From: Vicia villosa
Taxonomy: Eukaryota > Streptophyta > Magnoliopsida > Fabales > Fabaceae
Direction: 5' to 3'
Length of the DNA: 64,000 bases
NCBI RefSeq assembly: GCF_029867415.1
Contig: NC_081183.1
Location: forward strand, 10,908,404-10,972,403
Each line of letters begins with the position of its first letter. Positions within the stretch are counted from its first letter, which is position 1. Position numbers and translations under genes: made by a program. Under the pieces are notes generated by a model. It was given only the letters and a program-made list of their open reading frames with translations. It did not search any database and had not been told where the DNA came from. This document shows, piece by piece, positions 1 through 13,592 of this stretch.

Positions 1-94
1 TATCATATGTAATTTATAGAATTTCTTTCCCTTCTTCAAAAAATGTAGTCTATCATATGCAAATTCTACAAACTTCTTTCCCTTTTGCAAAAAC
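1..94. repeat. Partial HOR copy at left edge
   Basis: This is the tail of a higher-order copy cut by the window edge. It carries the variant with AATTTATAGAA and AATGTAGTC that is otherwise found only around 10650 and 12765, so it belongs to the same subtype as the last copies of the array. Confidence 0.7.
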
Positions 95-2109
95 GTGGAC
101 TATACTATTCAAATTTTTGAAATTCTTTTCCTTCTCCAAAAACGTGAACTATCATATGCAATTTCTGGAATTTTTTCCCTTCTCCAAAAACGTGGACTAT
201 CATATACAATTTCTTTCCATTCTTCAAAAACATGGTCTATAATATGCAATTTCTGCAAATTTCTTTCCCTTCTCCGAAAACGTGGACTATTATATGTAAT
301 TTATGGAATTTCTTTCCCTTCACTAAAAACGTGGACTATCATATACAATTTTAGGAATTTCTTTCCTTTCTTCAAAAACGTGGACTATCATATGCAATTT
401 CTAGAATATCCTTCCCTTCTCCAAAAACGTGGTCTAGCATATGCAGTTTCTGCAAACTTCATTCCCTTCTCAAAAAACGGGGACTATCATAAGCAAATTC
501 AGGAAATCCTTTCCCTTCTCCAACAACGAGGACTATCATATACAATTTATGGAATTTTTTCCTTCTCAAAAAACGTGGACTATCATATACTATTTTAAAA
601 TTTTCGTTCCTTTCTTCAAAAACTTGGTCATTCTTATGCAATTTCTGCATATTTCATTCCCTTCTCTAAAAACGTGGACTATCATATGCAGTTTCTAGAA
701 TTTATTTCCATTCTCCAAAAACATGGACTATCATATGCAGTTTGTGAAATTTATTTCCCTTCTCCAAAAACATGGACTATCATATACAATTTAAGGAATT
801 TCTTTCATTTCTTCAAAAACGTGGACTATCATATGCAATATCTAGAATTTCTTTCCCTTCTCCAAAAAACATAGTCTATCATATGCAAATTCTACAAAAT
901 TCTTTCCCTTTTCCAAAAACATAGACTATACTATGCAATTTCCAGAATTTCTTTCGCTTCTCTAAAAAGTGGTCTATCATATGCAAATTTATGCAAATTT
1001 CTTTTCCTTCTCCATAAATGTGGATTATTATTTGCAATTTCTGCAAATTTCTTTCCCTTCTCAAAAAACGCGGACTATCATAAGCAAATTCAGGAATTCC
1101 TTTCCCTTCTCCAACAACGAGGACTATCATATACAATTTATGGAATTTTTTCCTTCTCAAAAAACGTGGACTATCATATACTATTTTAAAATTTTCGTTC
1201 CTTTCTTCAAAAACGTGGTCATTCTTATGCAATTTCTGCATATTTCTTTCCCTTCTCCAAAAATGTGGACTGTTATATGCAATTTCTAGAATCTCTTTCC
1301 TGTTTCCTAAAACATGGTCTATCATATGAATTTTCTGGAAATATCTTTCCCTTCTCCAAAAACGTGGAATATCATATGCAATTTATAGAATTTCTTTTCC
1401 TTCTCCAAAAAATGTGGTCTATCATAGGCAATTTTTACAAATTTCTTTCCCTTCACCAAAAACATGGACAATCGTATGCAATTTTTGAAATTTTTTCCCT
1501 TCTCCAAAAAACGTTGTCTATCATATGCAATTTCTATAAAATTCTTTCCCTTCTCCAATAACGTGGAGTATCATATGCAATTTCTATAAATATCTTTCCC
1601 TTCCCCAAAAATGTGGACTATCATATGCAATTTATAGAATTTCTTTCCCTTCTCCAAAAAAATGTGGTCTATCATATGAAATTTCTACAAATTTTATTAT
1701 CTTCTCAAAAAACGTGGACTATACTATGCATTTTTTGGAATTTCTTTCCTTTCTCCAAAAACATGTTATGTCATGTGCAAATTTCTGCAAATTTCTTTAC
1801 CGTCTCCAAAAACGTGGACTATCATATGCAATTTCTGGAATTTATACCCTTCTCCAAAAACATGGACTATCATATACAATTTCTGGAATTTCTTACCTTT
1901 CTTAAAAAATGTGGTCTATCATATGCAATTTCTAAAAAAATCTTTCTCTTCTCCAAAAACGTGGACTATCATATGCAATTTTTGAAATATCTTTCCCATC
2001 TCCAAAAACATGGTGTATCATATGTAATATATAGAATTTCTTTCCCTTCTTCAAAAAATGTGGTCTATCATATGCAATTTCTACAAACTTCTTTCCCTTT
2101 TGCAAAAAC
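95..2109. repeat. HOR copy 1 (2015 bp, chimeric)
   Basis: Counted from the anchor GGACTATACTATTCAAATTT. This copy is about 99 bp (two monomers) shorter than the standard unit. The stretch near 470-660 is replaced by a second copy of the segment at 1065-1255 of the same unit. Its first part matches the late-array subtype and its last part (from about 1600) matches copies 2-5. Confidence 0.8.
470..660. repeat. Gene-conversion-like tract inside HOR copy 1
   Basis: This stretch nearly duplicates 1065-1255 in the same unit. Both carry the private variant TAAGCAAATTCAGGAA, where copies 2-4 have TAGGCAATTTCAGGAA at the equivalent place. The shared private change shows the donor was the local copy, not another unit. 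Confidence 0.75.
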
Positions 2110-4223
2110 GTGGACTATACTATTCAAATTTTGGAAATTCTTTTCCTTCTCCAAAAACGTGAACTATCATATGCAATTTCTGGAATTTTTTCGCTTCTCC
2201 AAAAACGTGGACTATCATATACAATTTCTTTCCTTTCTTCAAAAACATGGTCTATAATATGTAATTTCTGCAAATTTCTTTCCCTTCTCCAAAAACGTGG
2301 ACTATTATATGTAATTTATGGAATTTCTTTCCCTTCACTAAAAACATGGACTATCATATACCATTTTTAGGAATTTATTTCCTTTCTTCAAAAACATGGA
2401 CTGCCATATGCAATTTCTAGAATTTCTCTCCCTTCTCCAAAAACGTGGTCTAGCATATGCAATTTCTGCAAACTTCTTTCCCTTCTCAAAAAACGTGGAC
2501 TATCATATCCAATTTCAAGAATTCCTTTCCCTTCTCAAATAACGAGGACTATCATATGCAATTTCTGGAAATTTTCGCCTTCTCCAAAAATGTGGACTAT
2601 CATATGCAATTTGTGGAATTTTTTCCCTTCTCCAAAAACATGGACTATCATATACAATTTATGGAATTTCTTTCCCTTATTCAAAAACATGGTCTATAAT
2701 ATGCAAATTCTGCAAATTTCTTTTCCTTCTCCAAAAACGTGACAATTATATGTAATTTCAGGAATTTCATTCCCTTCTCTAAAAACGTGGACTATCATAT
2801 GCAGTTTCTAGAATTTATTTCCCTTCTCCAAAAATATGGACTATCATATGCAGTTTGTGAAATTTATTTCCCTTCTCCAAAAACATGGACTATCATATAC
2901 AATTTAAGGAATTTCTTTCATTTCTTCAAACACGTGGACTATCATATGCAATTTCTAGAATTTCTTTCCCTTCTCCAAAAAACATAGTCTATCATATGCA
3001 AATTCTACAAAATTCTTTCCCTTTTCCAAAAACGTGGACTATACTATGCAATTTCAAGAATTTCTTTCCCTTCTCTAAAAACGTGGTCTATCATATGCAA
3101 ATTTATGCAAATTTCTTTTCCTTCTCCATAAATGTGGATTATTATTTGCAATTTCTGCAAATTTCTTTCCCTTCTCAAAAAACGCGGACTATCATAGGCA
3201 ATTTCAGGAATTCCTTTCCCTTCTCCAACAACGAGGACTATCATATACAATTTATGGAATTTTTTCCTTCTCAAAAAACTTCGACTATCATATACTATTT
3301 TAAAAATTTTGTTCCTTTCTTCAAAAACGTGGTCATTCTTATTCAATTTCTGCATATTTCTTTCCCTTCTCCAAAAATGTGGACTATTATATGCAATTTC
3401 TAGAATTTCTTTCCTGTTTCCTAAAACATGGTCTATCATATGAATTTTCTGGAAATATCTTTCCCTTCTCCAAAAACGTGGAATATCATATGCAATTTAT
3501 AGAATTTCTTTTCCTTCTCCAAAAAATGTGGTCTATCATAGGCAATTTCTACAAATTTCTTTCCCTTCACCAAAATCATGGACAATCGTATGCAATTTTT
3601 GAAATTTTTTCCCTTCTCCAAAAAACGTTGTCTATCATATGCAATTTCTATAAAATTCTTTCCCTTCTCCAATAACGTGGAGTATCATATGCAATTTCTA
3701 TAAATATCTTTCCCTTCTCCAAAAATGTGGACTATCATATGCAATTTATAGAATTTCTTTCCCTTCTCCAAAAAAATGTGGTCTATCATATGAAATTTCT
3801 ACAAATTTTATTATCTTCTCAAAAAACGTGGACTATACTATGCATTTTTTGGAATTTCTTTCCCTTCTCCTAAAACATGTTATGTCATGTGCAAATTTCT
3901 GCAAATTTCTTTACCTTCTCCAAAAACGTGGACTATCATATGCAATTTCTGGAATTTATACCCTTCTCCAAAAACATGGACTATCATATACAATTTCTGG
4001 AATTTCTTACCTTTCTTAAAAAATGTGGTCTATCATATGCAATTTCTAAAAAAATCTTTCTCTTCTCCAAAAACGTGGACTATCATATGCAATTTTTGAA
4101 ATATCTTTCCCATCTCCAAAAACATGGTGTATCATATGTAATATATAGAATTTCTTTCCCTTCTTCAAAAAATGTGGTCTATCATATGCAATTTCTACAA
4201 ACTTCTTTCCCTTTTGCAAAAAC
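2110..4223. repeat. HOR copy 2 (2114 bp)
   Basis: Standard-length higher-order unit, nearly identical base for base to copies 3 and 4, and a good reference for the unit. It contains one shortened monomer near 2218-2256 lacking about ten bases, present at the same place in the other copies. Confidence 0.85.
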
Positions 4224-6329
4224 GTGGACTATACTATTCAAATTTTGGAAATTCTTTTCCTTCTCCAAAAACGTGAACTATCATATGCAATTTCTGGAAT
4301 TTTTTCGCTTCTCCAAAAACGTGGACTATCATATACAATTTCTTTCCTTTCTTCAAAAACATGGTCTATAATATGTAATTTCTGCAAATTTCTTTCCCTT
4401 CTCCAAAAACGTGGACTATTATATGTAATTTATGGAATTTCTTTCCCTTCACTAAAAACATGGACTATCATATACCATTTTTAGGAATTTATTTCCTTTC
4501 TTCAAAAACATGGACTGTCATATGCAATTTCTAGAATTTCTCTCCCTTCTCCAAAAACGTGGTCTAGCATATGCAATTTCTGCAAACTTCTTTCCCTTCT
4601 CAAAAAACGTGGACTATCATATCCAATTTCAAGAATTCCTTTCCCTTCTCAAATAACGAGGACTATCATATGCAATTTCTGGAAATTTTCGCCTTCTCCA
4701 AAAATGTGGACTATCATATGCAATTTGTGGAATTTTTTCCCTTCTCCAAAAACATGGACTATCATATACAATTTATGGAATTTCTTTCCCTTATTCAAAA
4801 ACATGGTCTATAATATGCAAATTCTGCAAATTTCTTTTCCTTCTCCAAAAACGTGACAATTATATGTAATTTCAGGAATTTCATTCCCTTCTCTAAAAAC
4901 GTGGACTATCATATGCAGTTTCTAGAATTTATTTCCCTTCTCCAAAAATATGGACTATCATATGCAGTTTGTGAAATTTATTTCCCTTCTCCAAAAACAT
5001 GGACTATCATATACAATTTAAGGAATTTCTTTCATTTCTTCAAACACGTGGACTATCATATGCAATTTCTAGAATTTCTTTCCCTTCTCCAAAAAACATA
5101 GTCTATCATATGCAAATTCTACAAAATTCTTTCCCTTTTCCAAAAACGTGGACTATACTATGCAATTTCAAGAATTTCTTTCCCTTCTCTAAAAACGTGG
5201 TCTATCATATGCAAATTTATGCAAATTTCTTTTCCTTCTCCATAAATGTGGATTATTATTTGCAATTTCTGCAACCCTTCTCAAAAAACGCGGACTATCA
5301 TAGGCAATTTCAGGAATTCCTTTCCCTTCTCCAACAACGAGGACTATCATATACAATTTATGGAATTTTTTCCTTCTCAAAAAACTTCGACTATCATATA
5401 CTATTTTAAAAATTTTGTTCCTTTCTTCAAAAACGTGGTCATTCTTATTCAATTTCTGCATATTTCTTTCCCTTCTCCAAAAATGTGGACTATTATATGC
5501 AATTTCTAGAATTTCTTTCCTGTTTCCTAAAACATGGTCTATCATATGAATTTTCTGGAAATATCTTTCCCTTCTCCAAAAACGTGGAATATCATATGCA
5601 ATTTATAGAATTTCTTTTCCTTCTCCAAAAAATGTGGTCTATCATAGGCAATTTCTACAAATTTCTTTCCCTTCACCAAAAACATGGACAATCGTATGCA
5701 ATTTTTGAAATTTTTTCCCTTCTCCAAAAAACGTTATCTATCATATGCAATTTCTATAAAATTCTTTCCCTTCTCCAATAACGTGGAGTATCATATGCAA
5801 TTTCTATAAATATCTTTCCCTTCTCCAAAAATGTGGACTATCATATGCAATTTATAGAATTTCTTTCCCTTCTCCAAAAAAATGTGGTCTATCATATGAA
5901 ATTTCTACAAATTTTATTATCTTCTCAAAAAACGTGGACTATACTATGCATTTTTTGGAATTTCTTTCCCTTCTCCTAAAACATGTTATGTCATGTGCAA
6001 ATTTCTGCAAATTTCTTTACCTTCTCCAAAAACGTGGACTATCATATGCAATTTCTGGAATTTATACCCTTCTCCAAAAACATGGACTATCATATACAAT
6101 TTCTGGAATTTCTTACCTTTCTTAAAAAATGTGGTCTATCATATGCAATTTCTAAAAAAATCTTTCTCTTCTCCAAAAACGTGGACTATCATATGCAATT
6201 TTTGAAATATCTTTCCCATCTCCAAAAACATGGTGTATCATATGTAATATATAGAATTTCTTTCCCTTCTTCAAAAAATGTGGTCTATCATATGCAATTT
6301 CTACAAACTTCTTTCCCTTTTGCAAAAAC
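4224..6329. repeat. HOR copy 3 (2106 bp, 8-bp deletion)
   Basis: Same order of monomer variants as copy 2. It is 8 bp shorter because ATTTCTTT is missing near 5275, where the text reads CTGCAACCCTTCTC. Confidence 0.85.
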
Positions 6330-8443
6330 GTGGACTATACTATTCAAATTTTGGAAATTCTTTTCCTTCTCCAAAAACGTGAACTATCATATGCAATTTC
6401 TGGAATTTTTTCGCTTCTCCAAAAACGTGGACTATCATATACAATTTCTTTCCTTTCTTCAAAAACATGGTCTATAATATGTAATTTCTGCAAATTTCTT
6501 TCCCTTCTCCAAAAACGTGGACTATTATATGTAATTTATGGAATTTCTTTCCCTTCACTAAAAACATGGACTATCATATACCATTTTTAGGAATTTATTT
6601 CCTTTCTTCAAAAACATGGACTGTCATATGCAATTTCTAGAATTTCTCTCCCTTCTCCAAAAACGTGGTCTAGCATATGCAATTTCTGCAAACTTCTTTC
6701 CCTTCTCAAAAAACGTGGACTATCATATCCAATTTCAAGAATTCCTTTCCCTTCTCAAATAACGAGGACTATCATATGCAATTTCTGGAAATTTCCGCCT
6801 TCTCCAAAAATGTGGACTATCATATGCAATTTGTGGAATTTTTTCCCTTCTCCAAAAACATGGACTATCATATACAATTTATGGAATTTCTTTCCCTTAT
6901 TCAAAAACATGGTCTATAATATGCAAATTCTGCAAATTTCTTTTCCTTCTCCAAAAACGTGACAATTATATGTAATTTCAGGAATTTCATTCCCTTCTCT
7001 AAAAACGTGGACTATCATATGCAGTTTCTAGAATTTATTTCCCTTCTCCAAAAATATGGACTATCATATGCAGTTTGTGAAATTTATTTCCCTTCTCCAA
7101 AAACATGGACTATCATATACAATTTAAGGAATTTCTTTCATTTCTTCAAACACGTGGACTATCATATGCAATTTCTAGAATTTCTTTCCCTTCTCCAAAA
7201 AACATAGTCTATCATATGCAAATTCTACAAAATTCTTTCCCTTTTCCAAAAACGTGGACTATACTATGCAATTTCAAGAATTTCTTTCCCTTCTCTAAAA
7301 ACGTGGTCTATCATATGCAAATTTATGCAAATTTCTTTTCCTTCTCCATAAATGTGGATTATTATTTGCAATTTCTGCAAATTTCTTTCCCTTCTCAAAA
7401 AACGCGGACTATCATAGGCAATTTCAGGAATTCCTTTCCCTTCTCCAACAACGAGGACTATCATATACAATTTATGGAATTTTTTCCTTCTCAAAAAACT
7501 TCGACTATCATATACTATTTTAAAAATTTTGTTCCTTTCTTCAAAAACGTGGTCATTCTTATTCAATTTCTGCATATTTCTTTCCCTTCTCCAAAAATGT
7601 GGACTATTATATGCAATTTCTAGAATTTCTTTCCTGTTTCCTAAAACATGGTCTATCATATGAATTTTCTGGAAATATCTTTCCCTTCTCCAAAAACGTG
7701 GAATATCATATGCAATTTATAGAATTTCTTTTCCTTCTCCAAAAAATGTGGTCTATCATAGGCAATTTCTACAAATTTCTTTCCCTTCACCAAAAACATG
7801 GACAATCGTATGCAATTTTTGAAATTTTTTCCCTTTTCCAAAAAAAGTTGTCTATCATATGCAATTTCTATAAAATTCTTTCCCTTCTCCAATAACGTGG
7901 AGTATCATATGCAATTTCTATAAATATCTTTCCCTTCTCCAAAAATGTGGACTATCATATGCAATTTATAGAATTTCTTTCCCTTCTCCAAAAAAATGTG
8001 GTCTATCATATGAAATTTCTACAAATTTTATTATCTTCTCAAAAAACGTGGACTATACTATGCATTTTTTGGAATTTCTTTCCCTTCTCCTAAAACATGT
8101 TATGTCATGTGCAAATTTCTGCAAATTTCTTTACCTTCTCCAAAAACGTGGACTATCATATGCAATTTCTGGAATTTATACCCTTCTCCAAAAACATGGA
8201 CTATCATATACAATTTCTGGAATTTCTTACCTTTCTTAAAAAATGTGGTCTATCATATGCAATTTCTAAAAAAATCTTTCTCTTCTCCAAAAACGTGGAC
8301 TATCATATGCAATTTTTGAAATATCTTTCCCATCTCCAAAAACATGGTGTATCATATGTAATATATAGAATTTCTTTCCCTTCTTCAAAAAATGTGGTAT
8401 ATCATATGCAATTTCTACAAACTTCTTTCCCTTTTGCAAAAAC
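6330..8443. repeat. HOR copy 4 (2114 bp)
   Basis: Standard-length unit with only scattered substitutions relative to copy 2, for example TTTCCGCC at about 6793 and an altered CCCTTTTCCAAAAAAAG stretch near 7830. Confidence 0.85.
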
Positions 8444-10743
8444 GTGGACTATACTATTCAAATTTTGGAAATTCTTTTCCTTCTCCAAAAACGTGAACTA
8501 TCATATGCAATTTCTGGAATTTTTTCGCTTCTCCAAAAACGTGGACTATCATATACAATTTCTTTCCTTTCTTCAAAAACATGGTCTATAATATGCAAAT
8601 TCTGCAAATTTCTTTTCCTTCTCCAAAAACGTGACAATTATATGTAATTTCAGGAATTTCATTCCCTTCTCTAAAAACGTGGACTATCATATGCAGTTTC
8701 TAGAATTTATTTCCCTTCTCCAAAAACATGGACTATCATATACAATTTCTTTCCTTTCTTCAAAAACATGGTCTATAATATGTAATTTCTGCAAATTTCT
8801 TTCCCTTCTCCAAAAACGTGGACTATTATATGTAATTTATGGAATTTCTTTCCCTTCACTAAAAACATGGACTATCATATACCATTTTTAGGAATTTATT
8901 TCCTTTCTTCAAAAACATGGACTGTCATATGCAATTTCTAGAATTTCTCTCCCTTCTCCAAAAACGTGGTCTAGCATATGCAATTTCTGCAAACTTCTTT
9001 CCCTTCTCAAAAAACGTGGACTATCATATCCAATTTCAAGAATTCCTTTCCCTTCTCAAATAACGAGGACTATCATATGCAATTTCTGGAAATTTTCGCC
9101 TTCTCCAAAAATGTGGACTATCATATGCAATTTGTGGAATTTTTTCCCTTCTCCAAAAACATGGACTATCATATACAATTTATGGAATTTCTTTCCCTTA
9201 TTCAAAAACATGGTCTATAATATGCAAATTCTGCAAATTTCTTTTCCTTCTCCAAAAACGTGACAATTATATGTAATTTCAGGAATTTCATTCCCTTCTC
9301 TAAAAACGTGGACTATCATATGCAGTTTCTAGAATTTATTTCCCTTCTCCAAAAATATGGACTATCATATGCAGTTTGTGAAATTTATTTCCCTTCTCCA
9401 AAAACATGGACTATCATATACAATTTAAGGAATTTCTTTCATTTCTTCAAACACGTGAACTATCATATGCAATTTCTAGAATTTCTTTCCCTTCTCCAAA
9501 AAACATAGTCTATCATATGCAAATTCTACAAAATTCTTTCCCTTTTCCAAAAACGTGGACTATACTATGCAATTTCAAGAATTTCTTTCCCTTCTCTAAA
9601 AACATGGTCTATCATATGCAAATTTATGCAAATTTCTTTTCCTTCTCCATAAATGTGGATTATTATTTGCAATTTCTGCAAATTTCTTTCCCTTCTCAAA
9701 AAACGCGGACTATCATAGGCAATTTCAAGAATTCCTTTCCCTTCTCCAACAACGAGGACTATCATATACAATTTATGGAATTTTTTCCTTCTCAAAAAAC
9801 TTCGACTATCATATACTATTTTAAAAATTTTGTTCCTTTCTTCAAAAACGTGGTCATTCTTATTCAATTTCTGCATATTTCTTTCCCTTCTCCAAAAATG
9901 TGGACTATTATATGCAATTTCTAGAATTTCTTTCCTGTTTCCTAAAACATGGTCTATCATATGAATTTTCTGGAAATATCTTTCCCTTCTCCAAAAACGT
10001 GGAATATCATATGCAATTTATAGAATTTCTTTTCCTTCTCCAAAAAATGTGGTCTATCATAGGCAATTTCTACAAATTTCTTTCCCTTCACCAAAAACAT
10101 GGACAATCGTATGCAATTTTTGAAATTTTTTCCCTTCTCCAAAAAACGTTGTCTATCATAGGCAATTTCTATAAAATTCTTTCCCTTCTCCAATAACGTG
10201 GAGTATCATATGCAATTTCTATAAATATCTTTCCCTTCTCCAAAAATGTGGACTATCATATGCAATTTATAGAATTTCTTTCCCTTCTCCAAAAAATGTG
10301 GTCTATCATTTGAAATTTCTACAAATTTTATTATCTTCTCAAAAAACGTGGACTATACTATGCATTTTTTGGAATTTCTTTCCCTTCTCCTAAAACATGT
10401 TATGTCATGTGCAAATTTCTGCAAATTTCTTTACCTTCTCCAAAAACGTGGACTATCATATGCAATTTCTGGAATTTATACCCTTCTCCAAAAACGTGGA
10501 CTATCATATACAATTTCTGGAATTTCTTACCTTTCTTAAAAAATGTGGTCTATCATATGCAATTTCTAAAAAAATCTTTCTCTTCTCCAAAAACGTGGAC
10601 TATCATATGCAATTTTTGAAATATCTTTCCCATCTCCGAAAACATGGTCTATCATATGTAATTTATAGAATTTCTTTCCCTTCTTCAAAAAATGTAGTCT
10701 ATCATATGCAAATTCTACAAACTTCTTTCCCTTTTGCAAAAAC
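8444..10743. repeat. HOR copy 5 (2300 bp, internal insertion)
   Basis: This unit is 186 bp longer than the standard. The extra sequence lies near 8584-8769 and copies monomers found about 440 bp further along a normal unit (compare 2690-2830), then steps back and repeats the short monomer. It also marks the change from the central subtype to the late subtype. Confidence 0.85.
8584..8769. repeat. 186-bp out-of-register duplication within HOR copy 5
   Basis: After TGGTCTATAATATG the sequence jumps to the monomers with AAACGTGACAATTATATG that normally come about nine monomers later. It then returns to the starting point through TGGACTATCATATACAATTT. The added length equals four monomers minus the ten bases missing from the short monomer. 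This fits unequal exchange or template switching between monomers. Confidence 0.75.
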
Positions 10744-12856
10744 GTGGACTATACTATTCAAATTTTTGAAATTCTTTTCCTTCTCCAAAAACGTGAACTA
10801 TCATATGCAATTTCTGGAATTTTTTCCCTTCTCCAAAAACGTGGACTATCATATACAATTTCTTTCCTTTCTTCAAAAACATGGTCTATAATATGCAATT
10901 TCTGCAAATTTCTTTCCCTTCTCCGAAAACGTGGACTATTATATGTAATTTATGGAATTTCTTTCCCTTCACTAAAAACGTGGACTATCATATACAATTT
11001 TAGGAATTTCTTTCCTTTCTTCAAAAACGTGGACTATCATATGCAATTTCTAGAATATCCTTCCCTTCTCCAAAAACGTGGTCTAGCATATGCAGTTTCT
11101 GCAAACTTCATTCCCTTCTCAAAAAACGGGGACTATCATATCCAATTTTAGGAATTCCTTTCCCTTCTCAAATAACGAGGACTATCATATGCAATTTATG
11201 GAATTTTTCGCCTTCTCCAAAAATGTGGACTATCATAAGCAATTTGTGGAATTTTTTCCCTTCTCCAATAACATGGACTATCATATACAGTTTATGGAAT
11301 TTCTTTCCCTTATTCAAAAACAAGGTCTATAATATGCAAATTCTGCAAATTTCTTTTCCTTCTCCAAAAACGTGACAATTATATGTAATTTCAGGAATTT
11401 CATTCCCTTCTCTAAAAACGTGGACTATCATATGCAGTTTCTAAAATTTATTTCCCTTCTCCAAAAACATGGACTATCATATGCAGTTTGTGAAATTTAT
11501 TTCCCTTCTCCAAAAACATGGACTATCATATACAATTTAAGGAATTTCTTTCATTTCTTCAAACACGTGGACTATCATATGCAATTTCTAGAATTTCTTT
11601 CCCTTCTCCAAAAAACATAGTCTATCATATGCAAATTCTACAAAATTCTTTCCCTTTTCCAAAAACGTGGACTATACTATGCAATTTCAAGAATTTCTTT
11701 CCCTTCTCTAAAAACGTGGTCTATCATATGCAAATTTATGCAAATTTCTTTTCCTTCTCCATAAATGTGGATTATTATTTGCAATTTCTGCAAATTTCTT
11801 TCCCTTCTCAAAAAACGCGGACTATCATAGGCAATTTCAAGAATTCCTTTCCCTTCTCCAACAACGAGGACTATCATATACAATTTATGGAATTTTTTCC
11901 TTCTCAAAAAACTTCGACTATCATATACTATTTTAAAAATTTTGTTCCTTTCTTCAAAAACGTGGTCATTCTTATTCAATTTCTGCATATTTCTTTCCCT
12001 TCTCCAAAAATGTGGACTATTATATGCAATTTCTAGAATTTCTTTCCTGTTTCCTAAAACATGGTCTATCATATGAATTTTCTGGAAATATCTTTCCCTT
12101 CTCCAAAAACGTGGAATATCATATGCAATTTATAGAATTTCTTTTCCTTCTCCAAAAAATGTGGTCTATCATAGGCAATTTCTACAAATTTCTTTCCCTT
12201 CACCAAAAACATGGACAATCGTATGCAATTTTTGAAATTTTTTCCCTTCTCCAAAAAACGTTGTCTATCATATGCAATTTCTATAAAATTCTTTCCCTTC
12301 TCCAATAACGTGGAGTATCATATGCAATTTCTATAAATATCTTTCCCTTCTCCAAAAATGTGGACTATCATATGCAATTTATAGAATTTCTTTCCCTTCT
12401 CCAAAAAAATGTGGTCTATCATATGAAATTTCTACAAATTTTATTATCTTCTCAAAAAACGTGGACTATACTATGCATTTTTTGGAATTTCTTTCCCTTC
12501 TCCTAAAACATGTTATGTCATGTGCAAATTTCTGCAAATTTCTTTACCTTCTCCAAAAACGTGGACTATCATATGCAATTTCTGGAATTTATACCCTTCT
12601 CCAAAAACGTGGACTATCATATACAATTTCTGGAATTTCTTACCTTTCTTAAAAAATGTGGTCTATCATATGCAATTTCTAAAAAAATCTTTCTCTTCTC
12701 CAAAAACGTGGACTATCATATGCAATTTTTGAAATATCTTTCCCATCTCCGAAAACATGGTCTATCATATGTAATTTATAGAATTTCTTTCCCTTCTTCA
12801 AAAAATGTAGTCTATCATATGCAAATTCTACAAACTTCTTTCCCTTTTGCAAAAAC
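10744..12856. repeat. HOR copy 6 (2113 bp, late subtype)
   Basis: This unit carries diagnostic variants shared with copy 7 and with the window's left edge: AAATTTTTGAAATT at the anchor, GAATATCCTTCCC near 11051 and CATCTCCGAAAACATGG near 10630. The central copies differ at each of these places. Confidence 0.85.
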
Positions 12857-13592
12857 GTGGACTATACTATTCAAATTTTTGAAATTCTTTTCCTTCTCCA
12901 AAAACGTGAACTATCATATGCAATTTCTGGAATTTTTTCCCTTCTCCAAAAACGTGGACTATCATATACAATTTCTTTCCTTTCTTCAAAAACATGGTCT
13001 ATAATATGCAATTTCTGCAAATTTCTTTCCCTTCTCCGAAAACGTGGACTATTATATGTAATTTATGGAATTTCTTTCCCTTCACTAAAAACGTGGACTA
13101 TCATATACAATTTTAGGAATTTCTTTCCTTTCTTCAAAAACGTGGACTATCATATGCAATTTCTAGAATATCCTTCCCTTCTCCAAAAACGTGGTCTAGC
13201 ATATGCAGTTTCTGCAAACTTCATTCCCTTCTCAAAAAACGGGGACTATCATATCCAATTTTAGGAATTCCTTTCCCTTCTCAAATAACGAGGACTATCA
13301 TATGCAATTTATGGAATTTTTCGCCTTCTCCAAAAATGTGGACTATCATAAGCAATTTGTGGAATTTTTTCCCTTCTCCAATAACATGGACTATCATATA
13401 CAGTTTATGGAATTTCTTTCCCTTATTCAAAAACAAGGTCTATAATATGCAAATTCTGCAAATTTCTTTTCCTTCTCCAAAAACGTGACAATTATATGTA
13501 ATTTCAGGAATTTCATTCCCTTCTCTAAAAACGTGGACTATCATATGCAGTTTCTAGAATTTATTTCCCTTCTCCAAAAACATGGACTATCA
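12857..13592. repeat. Truncated HOR copy 7 ending at element A
   Basis: This copy follows copy 6 almost exactly until CATGGACTATCAT at 13580-13592, then changes to LTR sequence within one monomer. There is no sign of decay before the junction, so the break is young relative to homogenisation of the array. Confidence 0.85.

Larger units (their letters stand above)
1..13592. repeat. Satellite DNA array, ~49-bp monomer in ~2.1-kb higher-order repeats
   Basis: The whole stretch is a head-to-tail repeat of a monomer of about 49 bp built from two blocks, CTTTCCCTTCTCCAAAAA and CGTGGACTATCATATGCAAT, followed by a variable TTTCTGGAA or TTTCTGCAAA segment. Monomer variants recur in a fixed order every 2106-2114 bp, so the homogenised unit is a higher-order repeat of about 43 monomers. 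The plus-strand consensus has no stop codon in any frame and the monomer length is 1 modulo 3, so long spurious frames appear in all three plus frames. A subtelomeric pea satellite with a monomer of about 50 bp (PisTR-B) is known, but I could not compare sequences. The array runs off the left edge and ends abruptly at element A. Confidence 0.95.

Noticed and set aside
1613..2257. 214-codon frame and many similar frames in the satellite
   Set aside because: They repeat the satellite monomer in shifted frames, end at random variants and show no domain. The openness follows from the stop-free plus-strand consensus.
1..13592. Regular repeats that might suggest a CRISPR array
   Set aside because: There are no unique spacers between constant repeats. 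Every base belongs to a tandem monomer and the context is a plant genome.
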